This document shows, one piece after another, positions 44,392 to 53,523 of a stretch of 64,000 nt of DNA. A program made the translations under genes and the position numbers. Numbering within the stretch: the stretch's first letter is position 1; every line of letters begins with the position of its first letter. The notes under the pieces are model-generated. The model had not been told where the DNA came from. It searched no databases and saw nothing but the letters and a program-made list of their open reading frames with translations. Origin of the DNA: Actinomadura_E scrupuli. Lineage in GTDB: Bacteria; Actinomycetota; Actinomycetes; Streptosporangiales; Streptosporangiaceae. The DNA lies in NCBI RefSeq assembly GCF_050971785.1, contig NZ_JBPCCU010000011.1, positions 290,699 through 354,698 of the forward strand. Direction: 5' to 3'.

Positions 44392-45564
44392 TCAGCGCAG
44401 CGCGCGCAACTGGCGGGTGCGCAGCGGCAGTTGCCGCATCCACAGGGAGTTGAGCACTCCGAGCCAGCCCTGCCGTCCGTCGATGATGGTGGTGCCGGAC
44501 TCGACGATGCGTACCTGCGCGGTGGGCCGGCCCCGGTTGAGCGGCTCGGCCAGGCCGCACAGGTGCCCGCCGAGCTGAGAGATCTGGTCGGCTAGCGCGG
44601 TGAGCCCGTGGCCCGCGTAACGATCGAGCGTGGCCGGGTCCATCGTGTCGGAGTTGTCGTAGCGGAGGTGTGCGGCGGCCCGCTCGGCGGAGTCCTTCAA
44701 CCGCCTCAGCCGGGTCCAGTCCTGCGCCGCCCACGCCTCCGACTGCGCCCGTTCGCGGCCGGCCGGGTCGTCGGCGAGCACCGCCTCCGTGGTGGCGATG
44801 AGCAGTTCGGTGTTGCGGGCCACGTGCGCGGCGATCCACTCGGCCGGCCACGAGCCGGCCGGCGGCGGTGCGAAGCCGCCCGCCAGCACCTCGGCCACGA
44901 AGGCGGCGTACCGCTCGCGCAGCCATGGCAGGATCACCGGCCCGCTCCCCCCGGCCGACCAGCGGCCGCGGTCGCTGTCCCAGGAGATCGTGCCGTCCTC
45001 GGACACCCAGATCCGGACTCCCTGGACCGGGACCTCGTTCTCCAGCGCGTCGGCGACCTCGGCGAGCATCGCGGTGACGCTCGGCCACCGCGGCGCGAGT
45101 GCGGCGGCGCCCACCTTGTCGTAGGTCATCACGCAGCCGTGCGCGGGCCCGTCGCGCAGATCGACGAAGAGCTCGGTGCCGCCTCCGTTCGCCGCGATCG
45201 GCATCCACATCGGCAGCCAGACATCGCTCGGGGACCCGGCGGCCCCGGGGGGCGGCTCCGCCCCCTCGTAGAGGGAGCTCATCACCTCCAGCCACGTCCG
45301 CCGGGACTCCAGCGCCCCTCGAACCGAGTGCGGCACGAAATGCGGCGGCAGCAGTGCTCCCGGGTGCGGGTCCGTCCAGCGCATCCCGTCCGCGCGACGC
45401 CACCAGGCCACGAGGTCGGCCGGCAGCGGTGACCCCACCGCCGCCTCAACCTGTGCGAGCGCCGGCTCGGCGGCCGGCGGATCGATCGCGCCGGCCACCG
45501 CCGGCGCATGCCGGCCGAGCCATCCCACGATCCGATCCCAGGTCTCGTCCACGTCAGAAGGCAT
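44392..45564 (-). CDS. SMI1/KNR4-domain protein with C-terminal helical domain
   Basis: Residues 1-190 are an SMI1/KNR4-like (SUKH) domain: VEAAVGSPLPADLVAWWRRA, DGMRWTD, WLPMWMPIAANGGGTELFVD, where GGG-x-x-x-x-D is typical. The C-terminal 150 residues contain WIAAHVARNTELLIATTEAV, which resembles the helix opening of the mycothiol maleylpyruvate isomerase/DinB-2 fold, and end in RLLR-like basic sequence. SUKH proteins are often immunity or scaffold proteins; there is no toxin next to it. The role is unknown. ATG at 45564. Confidence 0.78.
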   Translation of the reverse strand: MPSDVDETWDRIVGWLGRHAPAVAGAIDPPAAEPALAQVEAAVGSPLPADLVAWWRRADGMRWTDPHPGALLPPHFVPHSVRGALESRRTWLEVMSSLYEGAEPPPGAAGSPSDVWLPMWMPIAANGGGTELFVDLRDGPAHGCVMTYDKVGAAALAPRWPSVTAMLAEVADALENEVPVQGVRIWVSEDGTISWDSDRGRWSAGGSGPVILPWLRERYAAFVAEVLAGGFAPPPAGSWPAEWIAAHVARNTELLIATTEAVLADDPAGRERAQSEAWAAQDWTRLRRLKDSAERAAAHLRYDNSDTMDPATLDRYAGHGLTALADQISQLGGHLCGLAEPLNRGRPTAQVRIVESGTTIIDGRQGWLGVLNSLWMRQLPLRTRQLRALR

Positions 45565-45646
45565 CCCGACATCGTGGCAAAACGCCGTGCCGCGTGCCTT
45601 GAGCGTGGTCAGAAACGCACTCCCGAACTCGCCCGAGGCAGGGCCG

Positions 45647-46243
45647 TCATGCCAGCGCGTGCCCGTAGGCCGCGGCCAACGATGTCAGGTCGGGCTCGCC
45701 GAAGCTCTCGCATATTCGCGTGAACACCATTGCCTTGTCCGGACCGAACCGCGACACCGACGCCGTGTAGGAGGCGGCTGTGACGAAGGTCGGCGGGTCG
45801 GTCTTGCTGTGGAACTTGTCGGCGTACATCACGACCCGCTCCTCACCGGATTCGGCCACATAGTCGGCCATCGGCAGCGGGAGGCCCAGTCTCCTTATGT
45901 CATCGCGGCTGAGTCCGACGCCGATGTGGTGGGAGCAGAAACGGCGAATGGCTTCGGGAAATCCCTCCTCGCCGAGCAGTTCGTCACCGAGGACGCCGTG
46001 GCGCACATACTGCGCATGGTCGATTTCGCCGTCGCCGTCGTACAGCCGGTACACCCCGATGTCGTGCAGCAGACTGCCGGCTCTCACCAGCCCGGCGTCG
46101 AGGCCGAGACCGTTGCGGGCGAGGATCTGTTCCGCGATCCGGCAGACGATCTCACAGTGCGTGTACACGAGTTCGTACGCTTTCCGGGTCGGCGCATGCT
46201 TCTCGTGCAGGGCGCGAATCCGTTCATCCGTCGGAATCAGCAT
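45647..46243 (-). CDS. HD-domain phosphohydrolase
   Basis: The 198-residue protein has the HD signature: first His in YTHCEIVCRIAEQIL, the HD pair in AGSLLHDIGVYRLYDGDG, and later CSHHIGVGL and the ADKFHSKTD segment. Metal-dependent phosphohydrolases of this size act on nucleotides or phosphoesters; the substrate is unknown. It runs in the same direction as the SMI1-domain gene with an 82-bp gap. Confidence 0.9.
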   Translation of the reverse strand: MLIPTDERIRALHEKHAPTRKAYELVYTHCEIVCRIAEQILARNGLGLDAGLVRAGSLLHDIGVYRLYDGDGEIDHAQYVRHGVLGDELLGEEGFPEAIRRFCSHHIGVGLSRDDIRRLGLPLPMADYVAESGEERVVMYADKFHSKTDPPTFVTAASYTASVSRFGPDKAMVFTRICESFGEPDLTSLAAAYGHALA

Positions 46244-46360
46244 CCGCGAAGTTTAAGGGACGCGGCCGCATTCCCACCCTTCCGGAGCGGTGACGGGAAT
46301 GTGCGAAGAGTTGATCAATCGCCTTGTTGAACCGGTCGCCCGTACGGTTCGTGCCAACCG

Positions 46361-46990
46361 TTGACGAGCACGCAGCCCTCCCCCGGAAAAGTCGTCGATG
46401 ACGTCAGGAGAGTGCATGTCCAGTCGCGATGCGCGTCCGCGGCCGTCAACTACGTGTCCGTACGCGGCCTGGACGGCGACGACGTGATCACCAATACGAC
46501 GGGCCTCACCGCGCACCTGCGGGGTGGCACCGGCGCCGACCGGCTCGTCGGCGGCACCGGTGATGACACGCTGACCGGGGAGTTCGGCGCCGACGTGCTG
46601 CTGGGCGGCGGCGGTTCCGACACCGTCTCCTACTCCGAGACGGCCGCCCGGACCGGCGTACGGGCCGATCTCGACGGCGCGACGGGCGACGACGGCGGCT
46701 CCGAGGACGGCCCCGTGGGGGCCCGGGACACCATCGGCACCGATGTGGAGAGCCTGGAAGGGACCATCAGGGACGACGTACTGATCGGCAATGCGGGCCC
46801 CAACACCCTCGCCGCCAGCGGCGGCCACGACCTCCTCCAGGGGCTGGGCGGCGATGATGAGATCACCGGCAGGGGCGGCGGCACCGTCGACGGCGGCACC
46901 GGCACCGACCACTGCGTCTCCGACCTCAGGGGCCTGCTGGAGCAGCCGGACGGCTTCGCCGGCTGCGAGATCACGCAGATCCTGACCTGA
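46361..46990 (+). pseudogene. RTX-repeat calcium-binding protein, probably 5'-truncated
   Basis: The 209-residue frame holds hemolysin-type Ca2+ nonapeptides (GGTGADRLVGGTGDDTL, GADVLLGGGGSDTVSYSE) and a family-type ending with two Cys. Normal members begin with a secretion signal; this frame has none and no ribosome site, opening with TTG. The first 30 or so residues read as unrelated sequence. I infer loss of the 5' end, which would leave the protein unexported. The repeat region itself is well preserved. Confidence 0.6.
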
Positions 46991-47083
46991 GGCGTACCCG
47001 CCATCACGTCCGGCGCCCGCCGGACGGCCGTACGTCTCGTACTTTCGGCCGATCAGGAGCGGCACCACCCCTCGTACGATGGG

Positions 47084-48226
47084 GTGGTGCCCGCTCTTCT
47101 CCGTTCCGTGTGGGACGAACCCCGTCCCCCCCACCCGCCGGTGCGAGTCTGGCGGGACTGGGCGCTCGTCGGGGTGCTGGCGCCGGTCGCGGTGCTCGAA
47201 GGTGTTCTGCGGCCGGATCTGCCGTGGCGGCCCATCTCGCTGGTCCTCACCCTCGCGCTGGTGCCCACGCTGCTGTGGCGCCGGACCCGGCCGCTGCTGA
47301 TGGTCGCGATCGCCTTCGGTGCCTGCGGCCTCGCCGGTCTGCTCACGAGCGGCGAGCCGCCGGGGATGAACACGATGGTGTTCTTGCTGCTCCTGCCGTA
47401 TTCGCTGTTCCGGTGGGGGTCCGGACGCGAGGCCGGGATCGGGTTGGCGATCATTCTCGTCAAGGTGCTCCTCTCGGTGGTCACCGACGACCTCGGCCGC
47501 GCCGACGGGGTCGGCGCGTTCGCCGTCCTGTTCTCGGCCATGGCCCTGGGCGGGGCGATCCGGTATCGCACCGGGGCGAGGATGCGCGAGCTCGACCAGG
47601 TCAAGCTGCTCGAACGTGAACGGCTGGCCCGCGACCTGCACGACACCGTCGCCCATCACGTCTCGGCGATCGCCATCCGGGCCCAGGCGGGTCTCGCGGC
47701 GTCGGCATCGCAGCCGGACGCCGCGACCGACGCACTTCGGTTGATCGAGACCGAGGCGTCGCGCACCCTCACCGAGATGCGCAGCATCGTCCGGGTCCTG
47801 CGCCGCAGCCAGCCGGCCGACCTGGCGCCCAGCCCGCACATCACCGATCTCGCCCGGCTCGCGAGCCGGGCCCGCGCCGGCCCGTCCGTGGACGTGGAGA
47901 TCTTCGGCGACCTCGACGACGTCCCGCCGTCGGTCGCGGCCGGGATCTACCGCCTCGCCCAGGAGTCGGTCACCAACGCGCGGCGGCACGCTCGCCACGC
48001 CACCCGCATCGAGGTACGCCTCGCCGCCGACGAGACGTCGGTGCGGCTGCGCGTCAGCGACGACGGTGACACCAGCCTCATCCGCCCGGCCGCGTCGCCG
48101 GGGTACGGGCTCATCGGCATGGCCGAACGCGCCAACCTGCTCGGCGGCACCTGCAAGGCCGGCCCGGACCCCGATCGCGGCTGGACCGTGACCGCGGTGC
48201 TGCCTCGCACCGGGTGGGCGACGTGA
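47084..48226 (+). CDS. Sensor histidine kinase (NarX/DesK type)
   Basis: The 380-residue protein has five or six N-terminal membrane helices, a HisKA_3 dimerisation helix with phosphoacceptor His186 in RLARDLHDTVAHH, and a HATPase domain (LAQESVTNARRHARH for the N-box, GYGLIGMAERANLLGGT for the G-box). It is a GTG start preceded by a GGGGTG site. It overlaps the response-regulator gene (GTGA), so the two form one operon. Confidence 0.93.
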   Translation: MVPALLRSVWDEPRPPHPPVRVWRDWALVGVLAPVAVLEGVLRPDLPWRPISLVLTLALVPTLLWRRTRPLLMVAIAFGACGLAGLLTSGEPPGMNTMVFLLLLPYSLFRWGSGREAGIGLAIILVKVLLSVVTDDLGRADGVGAFAVLFSAMALGGAIRYRTGARMRELDQVKLLERERLARDLHDTVAHHVSAIAIRAQAGLAASASQPDAATDALRLIETEASRTLTEMRSIVRVLRRSQPADLAPSPHITDLARLASRARAGPSVDVEIFGDLDDVPPSVAAGIYRLAQESVTNARRHARHATRIEVRLAADETSVRLRVSDDGDTSLIRPAASPGYGLIGMAERANLLGGTCKAGPDPDRGWTVTAVLPRTGWAT

Positions 48227-48909
48227 GCATCCGGGTGGTCGTCGCCGACGACCAGGAGATCGTGCGCACCGGGCTCACGATGATCCTCAACGCCCAGCCG
48301 GACATCGAGGTCGTCGGCGAGGCCGCCGACGGCCGCCGAGCCGTCGAACTCGCGCGGCGCGTACGCCCCGACGTGTGCCTGTTCGACATCCGCATGCCCG
48401 GCATGGACGGCATCGAAGCCACCCGCCTGCTCGCCGGACCGGCCGTCACCGACCCCCTCGCCGTCGTCGTCATCACCACCTTCGACCTCGACGACTACGT
48501 CTACGCCGCCCTGAAGGCCGGTGCCCGGGGGTTCCTGCTCAAGGACGCCGGGCCCGTGCTGCTCGCCCAGGCCGTCAACGCCGCCGCCAACGGCGACGCG
48601 CTCATCGCCCCGAGCGTCACCGCACGCCTCCTGGAGGCCTTCGCCGACGCGGGGCCCGCCGCATCGCCGCCGCAGCCCTTCGAGGCGCTCACCGACCGGG
48701 AAGAGCAGATCCTCGCCGCCGTGGCACGGGGCCGGACCAACAGCGAGATCGGCGCCGAGCTGCACATCACTCTCAGCACCGTCAAGACGCACATCACCAG
48801 CCTGATGGGCAAGCTCGGCGCCCGCAACCGCGTCGAGATCGCCATGTGGGCCTACGAGACCAAGCGCGTCGGGAAGCGGTTCGGGCACATCATCGCTCCC
48901 GAACGCTGA
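48223..48909 (+). CDS. NarL/FixJ-family response regulator
   Basis: The 228-residue protein has a receiver domain (ADDQEIVRTGLTMIL, phosphorylation site Asp55 in CLFDIRMPG, Thr in VITTFD, Lys in FLLKDAGP) and a LuxR-type helix-turn-helix (LTDREEQILAAVARGRTNSE, IGAELHITLSTVKTHITSL). GTG at 48223 overlaps the kinase stop; a GTG three codons earlier is also in frame. The target genes are not obvious; DUF2306 and quinone-oxidoreductase genes follow. Confidence 0.93.
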   Translation: MSIRVVVADDQEIVRTGLTMILNAQPDIEVVGEAADGRRAVELARRVRPDVCLFDIRMPGMDGIEATRLLAGPAVTDPLAVVVITTFDLDDYVYAALKAGARGFLLKDAGPVLLAQAVNAAANGDALIAPSVTARLLEAFADAGPAASPPQPFEALTDREEQILAAVARGRTNSEIGAELHITLSTVKTHITSLMGKLGARNRVEIAMWAYETKRVGKRFGHIIAPER

Positions 48910-48933
48910 CCCGCCCCGACCACCCGCACCGCC

Positions 48934-48994
48934 CATCGGCACCACCCATCGGCCTCGTCCATGGGCCTCGACCATCGGCCTCGACCATCGGCCG
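48934..48994. repeat. 13-bp tandem repeat, nearly five units
   Basis: Units based on CATCGGCCTCGAC start at 48934, 48947, 48960, 48973 and 48986, with a few substitutions in the outer units. They lie just after the response-regulator stop. No function is evident. Confidence 0.7.
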
Positions 48995-49084
48995 GAAGTA
49001 CGGTCTCCGTGTCGGATGATCGGCCGGTTCAGATCCGGCCCTTCTGCCGATGAGCCGCGCCGCCCCAGCCGTCACGATCGAGTC

Positions 49085-49915
49085 ATGACCCACGAGAGCA
49101 CGACGACGCGGCACTCCGCCCGCGGGGACCGGCCGACGGACGACCGGAACGGAGCAGGGCCCCCTGCCACGGCCTCCCCCGCCAAGGCGGCGCGGCCCCC
49201 GTCCACCAAGGGGAAGTGGCTCGTGCCCGCGCTGCTTCTGCTCAGCGCCATTCCAGTGATCGCCGGTGCGGTCCGCCTGACCGAGCTGGCCGGCGGCGCG
49301 GAGATCACGCCACAGAACGCCCGGTTCGTCACGGCGCCCGTACCCGTGGTGGTGCACATCATCGGCGTCACCCTGTACAGCGTTCTGGGCGCCTTCCAGT
49401 TCGCCCCCGGCCTCCGCCGCCGGAGGCCGGGCCTGCACCGCGCCGCCGGGCGGTTGCTGGTCCCGTGCGGACTCGCCGCGGCGCTCTCGGGGCTGTGGAT
49501 GACGCTGTTCTATGCCCATCCCGCCGACACGGGCGCCCTCGTCACCGGCTTCCGGCTCGTGTTCGGCTCGATCATGATCGTTTCTCTCGTGCTCGGCTTC
49601 ACCGCGATCCGGCGGCGGGACATCGCCCGGCACCGCGCCTGGATGATCCGCGCGTATGCGATCGCCCAGGGCGCGGGCACCCAGGCGCTGACCCAGCTGC
49701 CGTGGATTCTGATCGTCGGGATGCCCGGCAAGCTCAGCAAGGGGCTGCTCATGGGCGCTGCCTGGCTGATCAACCTCGCCATCGCCGAATGGATCATCCG
49801 TCGGCGGCCGGCCGGTCCGATCCGTACCTCCGCCGGAGCCGCGGTCGCCGCCGGTGGAGGCGTCCCTGCCGCAGCCGGTAGCCGGATCGGCGCCGATTCC
49901 CACCACATCGCGTGA
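49085..49915 (+). CDS. DUF2306-family membrane protein
   Basis: The 276-residue protein has a disordered N-terminus and six or seven membrane helices with the DUF2306 features HRAAGRLLVPCGLAAALSGL and DIARHRAWMIRAYAIAQGAG, including His residues that could bind haem or quinone. Function unknown. ATG 49085 is used because the frame before it covers the tandem repeats. The next gene follows after 16 bp with GAGGAG, so they are likely co-transcribed. Confidence 0.87.
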   Translation: MTHESTTTRHSARGDRPTDDRNGAGPPATASPAKAARPPSTKGKWLVPALLLLSAIPVIAGAVRLTELAGGAEITPQNARFVTAPVPVVVHIIGVTLYSVLGAFQFAPGLRRRRPGLHRAAGRLLVPCGLAAALSGLWMTLFYAHPADTGALVTGFRLVFGSIMIVSLVLGFTAIRRRDIARHRAWMIRAYAIAQGAGTQALTQLPWILIVGMPGKLSKGLLMGAAWLINLAIAEWIIRRRPAGPIRTSAGAAVAAGGGVPAAAGSRIGADSHHIA

Positions 49916-49931
49916 CAACCGAGGAGACCTG

Positions 49932-50906
49932 ATGAAGGCGATCGTCCAGGAGCGCTTCGGCCCGCCGGACACCCTGCGGCTGGCGGACACCGAGCCGCCC
50001 GAGGTGGGGGCCGACGACGTGCTGGTTCGCGTGCACGCCGCCGCGCTCAACCCGTACGACTGGCACATGCTACGCGGAGACCCCCTCATCGCGCGGCTGA
50101 TGGGAGTAGGGCTGACCAGGCCGAAGGTTCGGGTGGCCGGGATCGACGCGGCGGGACGGGTGGAGGCGGTCGGCGCGAACGTGCGCGACCTGCGGCCCGG
50201 CGACGAGGTGCTCGGCTTCTGCCCGGGCGCGTTCGCCGAGTACGCCCGCGCCGCGGCGGACCAGGTGGTGCCCAAGCCGGCGAGCCTGACCTTCGAGCAG
50301 GCGGCCGCGATCCCGATGGCGGCGGCGACCGCGCTCCGCGGAATCCGCGACGTGGGTGAGGTACGGCCCGAGCATCGGGTGCTCGTCAACGGGGCCGCCG
50401 GCGGCGTCGGCACGTACGCCGTCCAGATCGCGGCGGCGCTGGGCGCGGAGGTCACCGGGGTGTGCAGCACCCGCAACGTCGAGCTGGTGCGCTCCCTCGG
50501 CGCCGCCCACGTCGTCGACTACACGAGCGAGGACTTCACCGACGGGCGCACGCACTACGACGTGATCCTCGACAACGTGGGCAACCGGCCGCTGCGTCGG
50601 CTGCGCCGGGCACTGACCCCGGTGGGGACCCTCGTGGTCAACGCCGGCGGTTCACCCGGTGCCGTGGTCGGGGCGGCGGGCACCTTCTTCCTGGTGGCCG
50701 TGGCCAACGGCTTCGTACGACAGCGGCTCCGAACGGTCCCGGACGTGCACAAGGGGGAGAACCTGCTCGCCCTCACCGCGCTCATCGAAGCCGGGAAGCT
50801 CACCCCTGTCGTCGGCCGGACCTACCCGCTGGCCGACGCGGCCGAGGGCCTGCGCCACGTGGAGCAGGGCCACGCCCGCGGCAAGATCGTGCTGACCGTC
50901 GCGTGA
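49932..50906 (+). CDS. NADPH:quinone oxidoreductase / zinc-independent MDR alcohol dehydrogenase
   Basis: The 324-residue MDR protein has VRVHAAALNPYDWHMLRGDP, GIDAAGRVEAVGANVRDL, the NAD(P) motif VNGAAGGVGTYAVQIAAALG and DVILDNVGNRPLRRLRRAL. The catalytic and structural zinc ligands of true alcohol dehydrogenases are missing, as in quinone oxidoreductases. A GAGGAG ribosome site precedes the ATG. It is likely in an operon with the DUF2306 gene. Confidence 0.9.
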   Translation: MKAIVQERFGPPDTLRLADTEPPEVGADDVLVRVHAAALNPYDWHMLRGDPLIARLMGVGLTRPKVRVAGIDAAGRVEAVGANVRDLRPGDEVLGFCPGAFAEYARAAADQVVPKPASLTFEQAAAIPMAAATALRGIRDVGEVRPEHRVLVNGAAGGVGTYAVQIAAALGAEVTGVCSTRNVELVRSLGAAHVVDYTSEDFTDGRTHYDVILDNVGNRPLRRLRRALTPVGTLVVNAGGSPGAVVGAAGTFFLVAVANGFVRQRLRTVPDVHKGENLLALTALIEAGKLTPVVGRTYPLADAAEGLRHVEQGHARGKIVLTVA

Positions 50907-51061
50907 GAGCCACCGATCACGACCACCTCCTCTGCGACGTCACCGACCAGGCTACGGATGACACGGGGGCATTCAGTCGCTCGAGGCGCCAGTCATCCGG
51001 TCCTGCCGCTGACGCCTACCCCCGTCATGATGGGTACGACGACCTATGACGGGAGTTGCCG

Positions 51062-51889
51062 ATGGCCAAGGATTTTGACGGCACGAAGCACACCGACTTC
51101 CGCAGTCTGGACGGGTTGCGGCTCCGAGGCACCCTGAGCTTCGCGGCAAGCTCTCGACGCAATCCCACTGTTCTCGTGCACGGCGGTGGGGTGACCCGTG
51201 ACGAGGGGGGATTCTTCGTACGCCTGGCCGCCGGGCTGGCCGAAGCCGGATCCTCGACGCTGCGGTTCGACTTCCGGGCGCACGGCGAGAGTGCGGGCCG
51301 GCAGGAGGACCTGACGATCTCCGGTGTCCTGAACGACATCCGGGCCGCCGCCGAACATGTCCGCGAGGCCACCAGCGCGCAGCCGGTCAACCTCATCGGA
51401 GCGAGCTTCGGCGGTGGGATCAGCGCGTTCTTCGCTGCTCGGCACCCTGAGCTGACGCAGCGACTGGTGCTGTTCAATCCGCTCCTGAACTACAAGAAGC
51501 GTTTCGTCGACGACAAGCCCTACTGGCACGATGACCACCTCAGCCGAGAGGCTGGGCGGGAACTGGCCGAAAGCGGGTCCTTGAAGCACTCCCCCACATT
51601 CAAGTTGGGCAGGCCTCTGCTGAACGAGGTCTTCCACCTGCAGCCTCACCAGGTGCTCAACGAGATCTCCATGCCGACGCTGATCGTGCACGGCACGGCC
51701 GACACGTTCATCCCGGTCGAGTCCTCCCGCGACGCGCTACGTCAGATCAAGGATGCTCAGCTCGTCGAGATCGAGGGGGCACAGCACGGCTTCGCCCTCC
51801 ACGACGATCCCCAATATCTTGATCCGCAGACCCAGGCGTGGCAGGCACACGTGATCCGCACCGTCACGGACTGGCTGACCCGAGCCTGA
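51062..51889 (+). CDS. Alpha/beta-hydrolase
   Basis: The 275-residue protein has TVLVHGGGVTRDEGGFFVRL (oxyanion region), RFDFRAHGESAG, nucleophile elbow GASFGGG, acid in HGTADTFIP and His in GAQHGFALHDD. The triad is complete. The family includes acyl esterases and peptidases; the substrate is unknown. ATG 51062 has a GGGAG site; the TTG two codons upstream is not needed. It is convergent with the XRE regulator. Confidence 0.88.
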   Translation: MAKDFDGTKHTDFRSLDGLRLRGTLSFAASSRRNPTVLVHGGGVTRDEGGFFVRLAAGLAEAGSSTLRFDFRAHGESAGRQEDLTISGVLNDIRAAAEHVREATSAQPVNLIGASFGGGISAFFAARHPELTQRLVLFNPLLNYKKRFVDDKPYWHDDHLSREAGRELAESGSLKHSPTFKLGRPLLNEVFHLQPHQVLNEISMPTLIVHGTADTFIPVESSRDALRQIKDAQLVEIEGAQHGFALHDDPQYLDPQTQAWQAHVIRTVTDWLTRA

Positions 51890-51890
51890 G

Positions 51891-53342
51891 TCACGCGAGC
51901 ACCGCATCGCGCAGCGACCGTACCCGGGAGTGAGCCTGCCACGGGCGCAGGGCACGGACGAGCCTGGCGAGCTCTTGCATCGTGCGGGCGGAGTCGGTCT
52001 CGCGGGCCAGCGCCAGCGCGTCCAGGCCTGCTCTTGCGGCATCGTCCGGTGAGTGCGCTGCCGCGTACGCCTTGCCCTGGAGGGACAGGAAGTAGCCGCG
52101 ATCCCGGCGGGAGAAGGTGTTGCCCGACAGCGCCTGGTCGTACAGTGCGACGGCCTGCTGCGGCTTGCCGGCCTCGCCGAAGCAGATGGCCGTCTGGATC
52201 GTGAACAGCGCTTCACCGTAGTGAGTGCCGGGGCCGTCCACCCCCGGGGTGCTGGTCTCCAGGAGTGTGCGCGCCTCGTCGAGCTTGGGTTCGACGAGTG
52301 CCCAGTCACCAGTGAGCATCGCGTGCCCGCGAGCCTCCTGTTGCACCGCCTCGGCCCGTACCCGGGCCGGGAGCTGCCACGGGCCTTGCTGCGCGGCCTG
52401 GGCGAGGGTGAGCATCCGCAGCCCATCGCGCTCGTCCCACGCGGACTGGCTCTTCTTCAACAGTACGTAACCCTGCATCGGCAGGTCACCGGCGGCCTGC
52501 GCGTACTCCACCGCCCGGTCCCGCCAGTAGTTCGCCAGCTCGGGCATGGTGATGTCGCGGTACAACCATCCTGCGAACTCCGCTCCCCGCGCGCCGAGTC
52601 GCAGCAGCTCCGGCCGGACGGCGGTCTTGGCGTGCCGGGTGGTGTGCTCGATCGCCGCGACAACCCCGAGCACAGCAGGGAGAGTGCGCTTCGGACCGTA
52701 CGCCCGGTCCTCGGCGGCACACGCATCGAGCTGCTGACGGAAGTGGCCGACGACCGATCCGTCCGCATAACGATGCGCGTCCTCCAGCGCGGCGGCGATG
52801 TGCCTCAGCCCTTCCACACCGATCGCGGGCAGTGTGGCCGCCGCCAGTCCCCCTGCAAGGAACATTCGTCTGCGCACGTCGCCCTCACCCATCCACTCGC
52901 CGTCTGCGAACGCCGATGACTCGGCTCGAAGCCCGTCCTCGGGCCGGTCCTCGCCAGGGAGCGCGAACCACAGTAGGTGGGGCGGCACCCGGAGCGTATG
53001 CGCCCATCGAATGAGCCGGTCCAGGTCCTGGACAGGTGGGCCGTTCTCGATGCGGCTGAGTTGCGACTGGGTCAGATACACCCAGGCCGCGGCGGCCCCC
53101 TGCGAAATGATCTTGCCGTGGTACGGATGGGTACGGAACGCACGGATGACCTCACCCATGTGCCGGGCGGACAGCGCTTCCCGCATGGGCGGCGACAGCC
53201 AGAACTCCGGCGGTACGTCCGGTGGTGAGGCGAGTGCGGCGCGGGCCCGGTGCCTACAGGCGGAACAGCGCCGGTCGGCGTTGTCGCGGGCCAGCCGGGT
53301 GCCGCATTGACAGCACCTGCGCGCGGAACGGTGTGCATCCAT
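51891..53342 (-). CDS. XRE-family regulator with N-terminal Cys motif and TPR-like region
   Basis: The 483-residue protein starts with CCQCGTRLARDNADRRCSAC, a probable zinc ribbon, and then an XRE helix-turn-helix (VYLTQSQLSRIENGPPVQDL). The rest is helical TPR-like repeats (GKPQQAVALYDQALSG, GYFLSLQGKAYAAAHSPDDA). Similar proteins in actinomycetes pair with a small ATP-binding protein and regulate development or secondary metabolism. Here it is divergent from just such a gene (53524), with a 17-bp palindrome between them. Confidence 0.85.
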   Translation of the reverse strand: MDAHRSARRCCQCGTRLARDNADRRCSACRHRARAALASPPDVPPEFWLSPPMREALSARHMGEVIRAFRTHPYHGKIISQGAAAAWVYLTQSQLSRIENGPPVQDLDRLIRWAHTLRVPPHLLWFALPGEDRPEDGLRAESSAFADGEWMGEGDVRRRMFLAGGLAAATLPAIGVEGLRHIAAALEDAHRYADGSVVGHFRQQLDACAAEDRAYGPKRTLPAVLGVVAAIEHTTRHAKTAVRPELLRLGARGAEFAGWLYRDITMPELANYWRDRAVEYAQAAGDLPMQGYVLLKKSQSAWDERDGLRMLTLAQAAQQGPWQLPARVRAEAVQQEARGHAMLTGDWALVEPKLDEARTLLETSTPGVDGPGTHYGEALFTIQTAICFGEAGKPQQAVALYDQALSGNTFSRRDRGYFLSLQGKAYAAAHSPDDAARAGLDALALARETDSARTMQELARLVRALRPWQAHSRVRSLRDAVLA

Positions 53343-53404
53343 CTGCCCGGCCTTCGAAATGACGCGTGGAGACGTGCGGCCAGTCTAACTCTGCCAACAC
53401 GATC

Positions 53405-53421
53405 CATCACCCAGGGTGATG
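53405..53421. promoter_or_regulatory. Palindromic operator candidate for the XRE regulator
   Basis: CATCACCC-A-GGGTGATG is a perfect palindrome 63 bp from the XRE start and 103 bp from the ATP-binding-protein start, suiting a site that controls both. Confidence 0.5.
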
Positions 53422-53523
53422 CATTCGACGCATGGCTATCCGGCTCCCCATGCATAGGCCTCGATCGGGGACTCCGTCAGTCTGACGAGCCCAGGTCCGC
53501 GGAAGTGACGGAGGAGCCAGCAA

